Shown: in pieces, positions 7,297 to 16,898 of the stretch
Layout of the letters: each line of letters starts with the position of its first letter
Numbering within the stretch: the first letter of the stretch is position 1
Assembly: GCA_020444045.1 (NCBI GenBank)
Contig: JAHLLS010000024.1
Coordinates: 1-64,000, forward strand
DNA length: 64,000 nt
Reading direction: 5' to 3'
Source: Deltaproteobacteria bacterium
Lineage (GTDB): Bacteria; Desulfobacterota; Desulfobacteria; Desulfobacterales; UBA5852
Position numbers and translations under genes: made by a program
Notes under the pieces: generated by a model
The model's database searches: none
Told to the model about the DNA's origin: nothing
The model's input: the letters and a program-made list of their open reading frames with translations, nothing else

Positions 7297-9651
7297 TCAG
7301 GATCGGCCGAGGAGACGGCTGTTGTTGACTTGCTTGCCGACCATTTCCCTGATGATCGTGATGGTTTCGTGGGCCGCCTCCCTGGGGTCCAGGGCCGTAT
7401 CGGCAATATTGCAGACCAGTTTCGTGATATCGTGATTGATTTTCTTGGCCGTCCAGGTCGTGCCCTTCGTAACCGTAATGTAGACGGAATAGGAGTGATG
7501 CATGGTTCCCGGCCGTTCACCGATGATGTGAAGAATCCCTCGGAAAGCGTTGGGATCCGCGTTTTCAAACAGCAGTTCGCCGATCCGGTAGCCGGCCCGG
7601 ACCCGTCCGCCGGTGACCACGATGTTTTTCTCGCTCATGGGCACATTGGCCTCGGCAAGCAATTTCCGCAATTCATCGACATAGGGCATAAGATGATTCT
7701 CATCCATAATAGCCTTGGCGTTTAAGCCGTCGGAGATCACGATCTGGCCCTTGGGAAGATTGGCGCCCCATGAATTTCTCAGCTTTTCCAGTATTTCGAT
7801 GGATTCAGGCGTCAGTTTTTCACCGGATGCCGGATGGGCGATATAGTCTTCCCGGTTTTTGGATAATGTGCTGACCAGCACGGCATTCGGGATGGTCTTT
7901 ACAAACCCCGGGGTGAACTCGGCCCAGAGGGACACCTTGGCGTCATCGTAATAGGACTTCACCTTGGTTTCGAGCTGCGGGTTGAGATCCCAGAGTTGCT
8001 TGCCGTGGCCGGTGGCCAGATCGACGCCCCGATCCTCGACTTCCTTCATTTTTTTCCGGCCTTCGGCATAGATGTCGTTCTTGGACCGCTTGTCGCCCTT
8101 GGCCTGGCAGTACCGGTAGTAGACCCAGAGGGGATCGCCGAAGTGTTCGGTATAGGTGTTGTTGGCATCCACGATCCCGAGCCGTTGATAGAAATCCCAC
8201 ATCGCATCGTTGACCTTGTAGCCGAATTTCTCCCGGATGCGGACATGGTCCTGGAAGGCCGTTGAGAGATAGCTCAACATGGGGTCGTTCTTGGTGGGCA
8301 GCGCAATCAGGTAGGCGGGATTGGCCGGCATGATCTGGTCCTGGCACCAATCCAGGTCCTCCAGGGTGACGTCCATGTGCAGGGTGGAGCAGATATCGAG
8401 ACCGATGGTCAACCCATGGAGTTTCCCCATGGCGATATCCTCTAAACAGCACCGCACCAGTTGCTCGCGGGTCTTGAAGACCTCCGGTCCGATGAACCCG
8501 GCCACATCATTGATATGGAGCCACGCCCCTTGGGGCTGTACTTTTGCCAATTCCATTGCCACCGCCCGGCTGAAGCCGTACTTCCGGGATTCGAGCACCA
8601 TCATGTCCACACCGTTTTCAGCCCCATTGGTAAACTCGGATCCCTGGCCCGTCTCAAAATAGAGCCCGTATCGTTCGCCTTCCTTGGATTTGGCATACTT
8701 CAAGATCTTATCAATGGTGACATCGAACGTCTGGTTGCATTCATCGGTTCCAGCCAGGCTCTGGAACATCGTTTCGACCGATCCCGGATATTGATCGGCG
8801 ACTTCCGCCTGGACATCGATGTGGGAAAGCACGCACCAGGGGATGATATCGTTCAGCTGGAAGGTATCGACTACGTCTTTGAGCGCTTCTTCAACGGCCG
8901 CGACACTGACGACCTGGCTGTCCACAGGGTTGGTCCCGATGACGATGTCGCCGGTGGCGTAGGCAAATGCGTTAAACGTCTGCCACTGAACATCATCGGG
9001 ATGATCGGTGGGTGAATTGGGCTGGATACGGGCGCCCATATAGCCTTTGGCCCCCATTTGGGTGCCCGGCAGGGGGTTGAATATCTTTCGATCGAGCGCA
9101 ATCAGCTCGTCATTGGTCATCAATTTCGGGACGCAGGCGATGGTGTCGCTGGTCAGGCCATACATGATGCCTTTGATGTCCGACTCGGATTGGGTCAGGA
9201 GGAATTCCTTCAGTTCCCCCATGGTCCAGTCTTTGACCTTCTCGTACTGGGCCTGGTCCGTGGTCTTCCAAAGCAACTTCTGTAAATCGTCTACGAACAG
9301 GGGGTGTTCGTATAGGTCCTTGATCTTTGTGTTGGACAGGAGGGTACGGGCATGCTGGCGGGTTGCCTCGTCCGGGGCTGCCACGCCGATGGCCTGGTCG
9401 CCTTCTTTGAAAGCATTTGCGGCGCCGATCACCTGCTGAAAAAGCATCTGGTCAAAGTCTCCTTTGACACTTCGGATATATGTAAAGACGCCCTCACCAG
9501 GCGCCACAGCTGCGATCTGAAGGGCCGTCCCGGCCGATGCGCGTTTCACCAGCGGGTATCCCGCAAGGGCGATACCGGCGGCTCCCAATATGCCCAGGAA
9601 TCTTCGGCGGGAAAGGCCGCTCTCGATACATCGTGCCAGCTTGTTGACCAT
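7297..9651 (-). CDS. eutBC: Tat-leader EutB-EutC fusion (ethanolamine ammonia-lyase-like)
   Basis: A 784-residue single chain. Residues 14-20 are SRRRFLG, a twin-arginine motif, followed by a hydrophobic stretch and KRASA, a plausible cleavage site. Residues about 60-500 match EutB, the barrel subunit of adenosylcobalamin-dependent ethanolamine ammonia-lyase: RIQPNSPTDHP (about 208), GTNP (about 241), YFETGQGS (about 332) and GLDICSTLH (about 418). These keep the Arg, Gln, Asn, Glu and Asp that contact ethanolamine in known EutB. Residues about 580-775 match EutC: QIVISDGLN, GRVRAGYRIGE, IIGERPG. The start was set at the ATG at 9651, which has AGGGAG upstream; an upstream start would bury the leader. 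No EutA, EutH or shell genes are nearby. The fusion plus leader is inferred to act outside the cytoplasm. Confidence 0.88.
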   Translation of the reverse strand: MVNKLARCIESGLSRRRFLGILGAAGIALAGYPLVKRASAGTALQIAAVAPGEGVFTYIRSVKGDFDQMLFQQVIGAANAFKEGDQAIGVAAPDEATRQHARTLLSNTKIKDLYEHPLFVDDLQKLLWKTTDQAQYEKVKDWTMGELKEFLLTQSESDIKGIMYGLTSDTIACVPKLMTNDELIALDRKIFNPLPGTQMGAKGYMGARIQPNSPTDHPDDVQWQTFNAFAYATGDIVIGTNPVDSQVVSVAAVEEALKDVVDTFQLNDIIPWCVLSHIDVQAEVADQYPGSVETMFQSLAGTDECNQTFDVTIDKILKYAKSKEGERYGLYFETGQGSEFTNGAENGVDMMVLESRKYGFSRAVAMELAKVQPQGAWLHINDVAGFIGPEVFKTREQLVRCCLEDIAMGKLHGLTIGLDICSTLHMDVTLEDLDWCQDQIMPANPAYLIALPTKNDPMLSYLSTAFQDHVRIREKFGYKVNDAMWDFYQRLGIVDANNTYTEHFGDPLWVYYRYCQAKGDKRSKNDIYAEGRKKMKEVEDRGVDLATGHGKQLWDLNPQLETKVKSYYDDAKVSLWAEFTPGFVKTIPNAVLVSTLSKNREDYIAHPASGEKLTPESIEILEKLRNSWGANLPKGQIVISDGLNAKAIMDENHLMPYVDELRKLLAEANVPMSEKNIVVTGGRVRAGYRIGELLFENADPNAFRGILHIIGERPGTMHHSYSVYITVTKGTTWTAKKINHDITKLVCNIADTALDPREAAHETITIIREMVGKQVNNSRLLGRS

Positions 9652-9698
9652 GATCTTCTTCTCCCTAAACAGCTGATGCCAAGATACGCGCAAGTGCC

Positions 9699-10709
9699 TT
9701 ATTCGACCTCTTTCCAGTTCAGATCGGGATCGAAGGATGTCATGGCCTTGGCGATCGCGTCGGTATTCTCGCCGAGGTCCTTTTGGTAAACCATGCCGCG
9801 GTGGTTCACCAGAAAGGTCATGACGCCGGTGCTCCCGTAAACGGCTGGATACGCCACCACGGCAAATCCCCCGATCATGCGATTCTTGACGATGTAGTCA
9901 TATGCCCCCCCGTCGGCATGCGGCCCTTGTTTTGTAAGCATCCGGAAGATGTAGCCGTGATAGGGAATGGGACCGCTTTCGCCGCCCTTCCGTGAATACC
10001 CCTCGACCCGCGCCTCGGCCACCAACTCGCCCAGAGGGCTCGGCGGCTCACCGGTCTGGGTTAGCCAGTAGAGGCCGTTCATCTTTCCGGGATCGCTTCC
10101 GAATTCAGCGGCATAGGATCGTATGCCGTCCCCGTCCCGGTCGACCATGGCGTATTCCCGCTGAGCGTCGACAACCGCCAGCAGGGTCTGCACCGTGTCC
10201 AGCTCGTTTTCCCCGATCCTGCGGTTCAGGATTTCTTCTTTCCCGGCGGCCGTATCGAACATCCACTGGTCGCCTGTTTTCACCAATGGGATGGGAAACG
10301 GCCAGTCCATCTGGCCGATCACGAGGACCATCGTGTCGCCTTCCGGTACGAGACTGTTTTTCTCTTCATAGGTCCTGATAAACGCTTCCCGCCGCTGGTC
10401 GTCGCTGACCGGGTCGCCCGAGACGATAAGTTCTTCTCCATCCGGACCAAACATGGACAGCAGCGCTTGCTCGTCATTCGATTTCAAGGCCGCCACAAAG
10501 GCCGTTGTCGCTTCCGCAGGGGTCGCAAATCTCTTTTGATCCCCTGTTGCACAAGCGTAGATCCCACTCAACAGGAGGATCATGAGGACCGCCGTCCCAA
10601 AAGAAAACCGAGCGGTTAAGCCTGCAAGGCAGCTTATATTCTTTATTTCTGGAAGCATCGTTGTCTTCTCCCTTTGATCCTGCCGAACGGATGATGGGTA
10701 TCGTCTCAT
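9699..10709 (-). CDS. DUF2950 lipoprotein
   Basis: A 336-residue protein of the DUF2950 family: FATPAEATTAFVAALKSNDEQALLSMFGPDG near the front, then DGDGIRSYAAEFGSD, YHGYIFRMLTKQGP and GGFAVVAYPA. These segments are characteristic of the family, which is of unknown function. A hydrophobic stretch ends in LSGIYAC, a fair lipobox near residue 53. Two starts are possible: the ATG at 10709 has AGGAGG overlapping the stop of the DUF3300 gene (chosen, suggesting coupling), and one at 10658 has AGGGAGA. DUF2950 genes commonly sit next to DUF3300 genes, as here. Confidence 0.85.
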   Translation of the reverse strand: MRRYPSSVRQDQREKTTMLPEIKNISCLAGLTARFSFGTAVLMILLLSGIYACATGDQKRFATPAEATTAFVAALKSNDEQALLSMFGPDGEELIVSGDPVSDDQRREAFIRTYEEKNSLVPEGDTMVLVIGQMDWPFPIPLVKTGDQWMFDTAAGKEEILNRRIGENELDTVQTLLAVVDAQREYAMVDRDGDGIRSYAAEFGSDPGKMNGLYWLTQTGEPPSPLGELVAEARVEGYSRKGGESGPIPYHGYIFRMLTKQGPHADGGAYDYIVKNRMIGGFAVVAYPAVYGSTGVMTFLVNHRGMVYQKDLGENTDAIAKAMTSFDPDLNWKEVE

Positions 10710-10711
10710 GG

Positions 10712-11920
10712 CTACCTCCTGCCGCCGCTGCTCCGGCCGCCACCGCTACGGCTGCTGGATGACATGCTCTGGCGGCTGCTGCTGCCGCGCTGACTGAAAT
10801 TGCGCGTTTGGCTGCCGCCTCGGTCCATGTTTGAAAAAGCACTATTTGGGAAAGCCTGGGATGGGCGGCTCCCCGTCCCCTTGGATTCCATGCGGCTCCC
10901 AGCCCTCCCACTTTGCCGGCCGGTATTTTGGCGGCCCTTGAACTGGTCGGCGCCCCCGCGGGCCAGGTCCCGTTGTCCGGCTTCGGCACGGCCACGGAAA
11001 TTCTCCCTGGACTTGACGGCATCGTTGGTCGAGGCGCGGTTAAACTTCTGGGCCGTTCCCTGGTCCCGATAGGATACGCCTTTGCGATGCTCCGGATTGT
11101 GCCGCCATTCCCCCCGACCACCCTGGCCGGCGGTCACCCTGTTTTGGTATTTGCTGCGATCGATGTTGTTGTTGATGTTCGTATTGCGATTGATATCGAT
11201 ATCCACGTCGCCACGACGCCAGTTGCACCCCCCCCACGCGTATCCCCAGGCGGCCCCCACGGCCACGCCCACCCCAAAGGTGAACAGCGCCGACCCGGCC
11301 CTGTATCCGGGTGGATAGTAATAGTAGGGCGGATAGGCCGGGTATGGCCATACACCATAGACGATAATCGGGTTGTAGGTCGGTACGTAGACAACAGTGG
11401 GACTGGCCGACTCGATGATAATCGTATCCTGTTGAACAATCACCTTCTGCTGCTCCGTGGTCTTCAGGTTGCCGGCTTCTTCCGCCTTTTGCCGAAGGAT
11501 CTGAACGGTGTCCATGACGTCCTTTTGTTGTGCCAGGAAGGCGTCGCCCAGCTTCTGGGTCCAATCAATTTTTTCGCTCATCATGGTCAGCACTTCGGGG
11601 AAGTTGACGAGGGATTTAACGCTGGGATCCCAGCCCTCTCCTTCAAGGGCTGTCGTCAGAGCCTCTCCCTTGAGGTTCGCCTTCTGCTTAGCCCAGCGGT
11701 CGGCCTGCACCACTTCGAGGGGATAGGTCGAAGCCATCAGGACTTGGGCCAGGAGCGCATCGGGATAAAGCGCCACCGGTGCCAGAATCTGTTCCAGCTC
11801 CTCCTGGTTGAAAGCCTGTTGATCGGCCGGCTGCCCAAACATGCCCGGCGGCAGGACCAGCATGAACACCAGGACGAAGACCAGGGCGCGCGCGCATTTT
11901 TTTACGATCGATCGTTCCAT
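10712..11920 (-). CDS. DUF3300 secreted protein with Arg/Ser/Gly-rich tail
   Basis: A 402-residue exported protein. It has a signal peptide (to about residue 29), then the DUF3300 domain: EELEQILAPVALYPDALLAQVLMASTYPLEVVQADRW and SLVNFPEVLTMMSEKIDWTQKLGDAF. A segment rich in Pro and Tyr (YPPYYYYPPGY) and one hydrophobic Gly/Ala patch follow. The last about 150 residues are low complexity, rich in Arg, Ser, Gly and Gln, ending SSRSGGGRSSGGRR. The function of the family is unknown. ATG with AAGGATA upstream. The stop overlaps the ribosome-binding site of the DUF2950 gene, so the two are likely coupled. Confidence 0.87.
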   Translation of the reverse strand: MERSIVKKCARALVFVLVFMLVLPPGMFGQPADQQAFNQEELEQILAPVALYPDALLAQVLMASTYPLEVVQADRWAKQKANLKGEALTTALEGEGWDPSVKSLVNFPEVLTMMSEKIDWTQKLGDAFLAQQKDVMDTVQILRQKAEEAGNLKTTEQQKVIVQQDTIIIESASPTVVYVPTYNPIIVYGVWPYPAYPPYYYYPPGYRAGSALFTFGVGVAVGAAWGYAWGGCNWRRGDVDIDINRNTNINNNIDRSKYQNRVTAGQGGRGEWRHNPEHRKGVSYRDQGTAQKFNRASTNDAVKSRENFRGRAEAGQRDLARGGADQFKGRQNTGRQSGRAGSRMESKGTGSRPSQAFPNSAFSNMDRGGSQTRNFSQRGSSSRQSMSSSSRSGGGRSSGGRR

Positions 11921-11944
11921 GACATATCCTTTCAGAGGTGAAGC

Positions 11945-13588
11945 TTACCAGTCCGGCCATTGCCAGTCCCGGGGATCCTTCTCTTCAGCAGGTAGTGCCT
12001 GTCCTTCCGGATCCAGCAGGTCGCCCCAATTGGTGCGCTCGATCATGTCGGTCCTGTTTTCGGTCGAAAGGATCTCTTCACCTTCCCTGATTTGCCAACC
12101 GCCGCCCAACGCCTTGTAGGTGGCCACCAGATTCGTACTCACCTGGCCGCTGACGTCCGCCCAACGATCTTCCTGCGCCACAAGAGACTGCTGGGAATTC
12201 AATACGCGCTGATAGTCAACCAGTCCTTCTCGATATTGCACCAACGATATCTCCACCGATCGCCGGGCGGCGGCGACGCTGTCTCGCAGGAACCATTCCT
12301 CTTCCTTGGTCCGCGTATAGGCCACCAGGGCATCCTCGACTTCCCGTTGGGCATTTAGCACCGTATTTTTGTAATTCACCACCAGCTGTTGCAGGCGGGC
12401 GTCTTCCACACGCACACGGTTGCGGATGCGCCCATAATTCAGAATATCCCAGCTGAAACCGGGGCCGGCGGTCCAGAACAAACTGTTATGGTCGAAAATA
12501 TCCCCCAACTCATTGTCGCCGTATGCCGAACTGGCATCGGTCGAGCGCCATCCAATGCTTCCGGCCAGGAAAAAATGAGGGTACAGGTCGGCTTTGGCGA
12601 TTCCGATTTGAGGACTTTGGGCGGCGATGCGCAGTTCATTCAGCCGGATGTCCGGCCGACGACGGAGAAGATTGTTGGGAATGTCAATAACGACGGCCTC
12701 CGTGGCTGCCGGAATCTCCGTCGGCCCGTCCAGCGTTTCCTTCAGTTCCCCCGGGAGCACCCCCAGCAGGATGGCCAGCGCGTTGCTGGCTTGACGCAGA
12801 CCGATTTCCAACCGGGGAATCGAGGCCTGAGTGTTGCGCAACAAGGTTCGGGCCTGGGTCACATCCAACTCCGAAACGGCCCCCTCCTTAAATCGGATTT
12901 CAGCAAGCTGCAGCGATTCTTCTTGCGCCTTCACATTATCGCCTGCGATCACCAAGCGTTTCTGCAAGGTGCGCATCACGATATACGTGCGCGCGACTTC
13001 CGCCGTCAGCGATACGAGCAGGTTGTCGTAACTGGCGACCGTGGCTTCCAGGTTGGCAACCCCGGATTGCACTGAACGACGGAACTTCCCCCAGACATCC
13101 AACTCCCAGGCCGCATCGAACCCCAGGCTGAGGGCATTGAAACGATCATCGATAAGGGGGGAATCGTCACTGATGTTGAGTTTGTTGTTTGTCAGATCGC
13201 CACCCGCCGATTGCTGCTGCGGGTACAAGGTACCGACCGCAATGCCCAGTTGCGCACGGGCCTCATAAATACGGATAGCGGCAATCTGCACGGAAAGGTT
13301 CTGCCGGTAGGCCTTTTCGACCAGGTTGTCGAGGACGGGGTCGTTAAATGCTCGCCACCATTTCCCATAATCGGCTTGACCGGTCGTCAGGCCGGGCGTC
13401 TGTGCCACCCCCCAGTCTTCCAGGACCGGCGCCTCCGGCTTGACAAAATCCGGTCCGACCATGGTGCAGCCACTCATGATTACCACCATAGCAACCCACA
13501 CCAGCCGCCAGGGGCTCATTGGTTTGCCCCGTCTATAGCCACCCGCCTGGTTTTGATCGGTTACTGTATCGCCTGTGCCCGTATCCAT
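11945..13588 (-). CDS. RND efflux outer-membrane lipoprotein (TolC/OprM-like)
   Basis: A 547-residue outer-membrane channel of the NodT/OprM type that completes a tripartite pump with the two genes upstream. It has a long N-terminal region, then a lipobox (IMSGC near residue 41), then two repeats of the OEP domain. The first includes DPVLDNLVEKAYRQNLSVQIAAIRI and the second FWTAGPGFSWDILNYGRIRNRV. The ATG at 13588 has AGGGAG at good spacing; a later ATG (13519) would give a more normal n-region but lacks a clear site. It follows the permease by 80 bases. Typical family length is about 470-500. Confidence 0.9.
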   Translation of the reverse strand: MDTGTGDTVTDQNQAGGYRRGKPMSPWRLVWVAMVVIMSGCTMVGPDFVKPEAPVLEDWGVAQTPGLTTGQADYGKWWRAFNDPVLDNLVEKAYRQNLSVQIAAIRIYEARAQLGIAVGTLYPQQQSAGGDLTNNKLNISDDSPLIDDRFNALSLGFDAAWELDVWGKFRRSVQSGVANLEATVASYDNLLVSLTAEVARTYIVMRTLQKRLVIAGDNVKAQEESLQLAEIRFKEGAVSELDVTQARTLLRNTQASIPRLEIGLRQASNALAILLGVLPGELKETLDGPTEIPAATEAVVIDIPNNLLRRRPDIRLNELRIAAQSPQIGIAKADLYPHFFLAGSIGWRSTDASSAYGDNELGDIFDHNSLFWTAGPGFSWDILNYGRIRNRVRVEDARLQQLVVNYKNTVLNAQREVEDALVAYTRTKEEEWFLRDSVAAARRSVEISLVQYREGLVDYQRVLNSQQSLVAQEDRWADVSGQVSTNLVATYKALGGGWQIREGEEILSTENRTDMIERTNWGDLLDPEGQALPAEEKDPRDWQWPDW

Positions 13589-13668
13589 AGTGTGCTCCCT
13601 TTATAACCTGCCGATCCCGAATGGTGTCTGCCTAGCGTGGACTCTTTTTAGTATGATTGCCTTGGGGC

Positions 13669-16600
13669 TCAACCAGACACATGCTCGGCGGGTGGCTTGA
13701 CCCGGAAAAAGACACTGTAAAGTGCCGGAACAAAGTTGAGTGTAAACATACTGCCGATGCCCAGGCCGAAAAACATGATGCATGCCATGCCGTAAAAGAG
13801 GGGGTCATGATTGATGATCAACGGCGTGAATCCCAGCATGGTGGTGGAAACCGAAAGCAGGATCGGTCTGAATCGGCTGACCGCCGAATTGACCACCGCA
13901 TCGTAGGGCGTCTGCCCTTCGCGTCGGTTTTCTTCGATTTTATCGATCATCACGATACCGTTGTTCACAATGGATCCGGCCAGGGCCAGAAGGCCTAAGA
14001 TGACCATAAACCCGAAATCGGCCTGCATCGCCAGCAGACCGACCACGGACCCCACGACGACCAGGGGCATTGTCAGGATGATGATGGCGGCCCGCCGGAT
14101 GGAATTGAACTGCCATACCAGCAAGAAGATAATCCCGCCGAAACAGGGCAGCATCCATTTGACGAGGTTCTTCTGGGCCCTGGCGGAATCCTCCAGTTCG
14201 CCGCCGACATTCCAGTTGTAATTTTTCGGGAATGTCATCCCGTCCAAAGTGGGTTTCAGGGCGGCAAAAATTTCGGAAGCCTTCAACACCTGGTTTTTGG
14301 CGCTGACGGTGATGGTGCGCTCCTGATTGTAACGCACGATCCGGTTCAGCTCTCCCACAGCATACACATCCGCCACCTGGTTGAGCGCCACGCTGCCGCC
14401 GGATGACGAACGGATGCCGAGCGTGCGCAGGCTTTCGGGGGAATCTCTTTCCGCTTTGACCCCGCGCCCGACGATGGGGATTTCAACATTGCCCGTTTGA
14501 TAATTGGTGACTGTCGAACCGTCGACAAAGAAATTTAGGGTATCGGCCACATCCTTCGATGTCACCCCGGCACGCAGGGCACGGGTCTGATCGACATTCG
14601 CCTTGAGCGTAAACACCCGGTTGTTCCAATCCTGCTTGATATCGATGGTGCCCGGGATATTGCGAAGACCGGCCATCAATGCCTCAGCCTGTTCCTCCAG
14701 CACCCCGGTATCGGGTCCGCTCAGGCGGATTTCCATCAGGCCGGTTTCACTGCCACCCAGCCACATGGATTTAACCCGGCCACGGACATTGGGGAAGTTA
14801 TCGTTCAGGTATTGGCTGGTACGCCGGACGAGTTCGGGCACCTCCTCGTTGGTCTCGGTGTTGACAATTAAGAACGCGACGAATGGATCCGGGTCCAACG
14901 GCGACAGGGAGAGGAAAAATCGTGGCCCGCCGTTGCCCACATAGGCAATCGTGCCGGTGATTTCGGGGTTTTCCTGTTTGTCCTGCAGCCAGACGCTGAG
15001 TTTTCTTACGGTCCGGTCGGTCTCCTCGATACGCGTTCCGGCGGGCAGGTCGAGATAAATCAAATACTGGTTGCGGTCCCCGCTCGGGAAAAAGGCCTGG
15101 GGGATAAAGGTGGCCGCGTACATGGCGACGGCGAATGCGCCCCCTGCAAAGGCCAGCACCAGCACCCGATTGCGCAGGGAAAAATACAGGACCTTGCGGT
15201 AGATCCCATAGAACTTCCCCTGGTACGGATCATGTTCTTGTTGTTGATTGCCGTCGCCGACCGGTACGGGCTTTAAAAACCAGTAGCACATGCTGGTGGA
15301 TGAAAACATGGAGAGGAACCACGACCCCATGAGCAGAATAATCATCACCGAACCCAGCGAAGAGGTATAATCTCCCGTTGAACCGATCTGCAACAGGATC
15401 GGCCCGAAGGCAAACACCGTTGTCAACGTACTGGTGAGCAGCGGGATGGTAAGGGTGCTGCCGGTCTTCAGAACAGCATCCTTGCGCGCCATGCCCTTTT
15501 CCATATTCACCTTGATGTCGTCGGACACCACAATAGCGTTATCTACAAACATGCCCAAGGCAATGATCATCGTGGCCAGTGACATGCGTTCCAGATCGAT
15601 GCCCAACGCCAACATCGCCACCAGACCGAAAAGCATGACCAGGGGGATGAACGAGCCGACAATCAATCCGGTTCTGAGCCCCAGCAGCAGCATCACCACT
15701 ACCAGGACGATGATCACGCTTTCGATCACGTTGATCACCATGCCCTTGACCGCTACTTGGATGAGTTCCGGCTGGTAGGTCGCAAATTCGAGCACATAGC
15801 CCCACGGCAGGGACTGCTCCAGCGCTTGAACTTCGTTTTGCAGCCGCTCGCCAAATGCTACCGCGTCGACCCCTCGGAGGATAAAGACACTCAACACAAT
15901 GGCCTGATGGCCATTGTAGTAAGCTGGGCTGTTGATGGGCTCCACGTAGGCTTTGCGGATGGTGGCGATATCCCGCAGCGGAATCGAGGCCTGGGTGCCG
16001 GAAATCGGAATGAGGACCTCTTCAATCTCCTCGATGGACGTGAACAGCCCCTGGGTTTCCACGATGAGTTCCACATCGTTGAGGTTGATCCGGCCGCCGG
16101 GCAATAGAATGTTCTGCTCCCGTAAACTTTTCCCGATATCGGCGGGATCGATCCCCAGTTGCGCGATTTTGGCGTTGGAGACCTCAATATAAATGCGCTC
16201 ATCCTGCACACCGGTCATATCGACTTTCTGGATGCCCTTCAGCAGGTTGAGACGTTCTCGGATCTGGCGGGCGGTTTCATGCATCTCCGCCATGCTGAAA
16301 CCATCGCTCCAAAGGGCGATGGTGGCCACCGACGTATCACCGAAGGTATCGTTGACCATCGGTCCGACCGTGCCATCCGGCAGTTGGGGTTTGACATCAT
16401 TCATCCGGTTGCGCAGCAGTTTCCAGGTCGCCGGGAGCTGTTCGGAAGGCACCTCATCCTTGATGGTCACATGGATCAGGCATTCGCCGACTTTGGAGGT
16501 GGAATTCTTGATCTTGTCCACTTCGCCCATGCTCCGGATTTCCTCTTCGATGGGCCGGGTGATCAGGCGTTCGACCTGTTCCACCGGCATGCCGGGATTT

Positions 16601-16752
16601 TGGGCCACCACCAGCGCTTCGCGAATCGTAATGAGGGGGTCTTCCAGTTTCGGAAGAGCGATAAACGCATACACACCTCCGACGACGAGTAACACCATCG
16701 ACATAATGACAGTTCGCGAGTTGTTCAGGGCAAATCCGGTAATCCCGTTCAT
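13669..16752 (-). CDS. RND efflux permease (AcrB/HAE-1-like)
   Basis: Inner-membrane proton-driven pump of 1027 residues with the RND plan: one N-terminal helix, a large periplasmic porter domain, a central helix bundle (including FVDNAIVVSDDI in the fourth helix region), a second periplasmic domain and a last bundle ending near residue 1015. GLLALAGSIVNNGIVMIDKI marks the second conserved amphipathic motif. The N-terminus ITGFALNNSRTVIMSMVLLVVGG is typical of hydrophobe exporters. ATG with AAGGAA upstream. Adaptor, permease and outer-membrane factor are consecutive, so the pump is complete. Substrate unknown. Confidence 0.93.
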   Translation of the reverse strand: MNGITGFALNNSRTVIMSMVLLVVGGVYAFIALPKLEDPLITIREALVVAQNPGMPVEQVERLITRPIEEEIRSMGEVDKIKNSTSKVGECLIHVTIKDEVPSEQLPATWKLLRNRMNDVKPQLPDGTVGPMVNDTFGDTSVATIALWSDGFSMAEMHETARQIRERLNLLKGIQKVDMTGVQDERIYIEVSNAKIAQLGIDPADIGKSLREQNILLPGGRINLNDVELIVETQGLFTSIEEIEEVLIPISGTQASIPLRDIATIRKAYVEPINSPAYYNGHQAIVLSVFILRGVDAVAFGERLQNEVQALEQSLPWGYVLEFATYQPELIQVAVKGMVINVIESVIIVLVVVMLLLGLRTGLIVGSFIPLVMLFGLVAMLALGIDLERMSLATMIIALGMFVDNAIVVSDDIKVNMEKGMARKDAVLKTGSTLTIPLLTSTLTTVFAFGPILLQIGSTGDYTSSLGSVMIILLMGSWFLSMFSSTSMCYWFLKPVPVGDGNQQQEHDPYQGKFYGIYRKVLYFSLRNRVLVLAFAGGAFAVAMYAATFIPQAFFPSGDRNQYLIYLDLPAGTRIEETDRTVRKLSVWLQDKQENPEITGTIAYVGNGGPRFFLSLSPLDPDPFVAFLIVNTETNEEVPELVRRTSQYLNDNFPNVRGRVKSMWLGGSETGLMEIRLSGPDTGVLEEQAEALMAGLRNIPGTIDIKQDWNNRVFTLKANVDQTRALRAGVTSKDVADTLNFFVDGSTVTNYQTGNVEIPIVGRGVKAERDSPESLRTLGIRSSSGGSVALNQVADVYAVGELNRIVRYNQERTITVSAKNQVLKASEIFAALKPTLDGMTFPKNYNWNVGGELEDSARAQKNLVKWMLPCFGGIIFLLVWQFNSIRRAAIIILTMPLVVVGSVVGLLAMQADFGFMVILGLLALAGSIVNNGIVMIDKIEENRREGQTPYDAVVNSAVSRFRPILLSVSTTMLGFTPLIINHDPLFYGMACIMFFGLGIGSMFTLNFVPALYSVFFRVKPPAEHVSG

Positions 16753-16898
16753 TATGGGTTCCTTTTATCCCGGGGGGTGACGGCGATGACGCTTAGGTCG
16801 CATAAATTCTTTTCAGCCGGAAGGTCATTACCGTCGAATGCGGGCGATTTGAGGGCGCAATCATTTATAGGCTGATAGGTTAACAAGGCACGCGTCCC

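Noticed and set aside
13669..16752. RND permease as a heavy-metal (CusA-type) pump
   Set aside because: The sequence follows the hydrophobe-type exporters (1027 aa, no methionine-rich relay that I can see), and the adaptor is a HAE-type lipoprotein.
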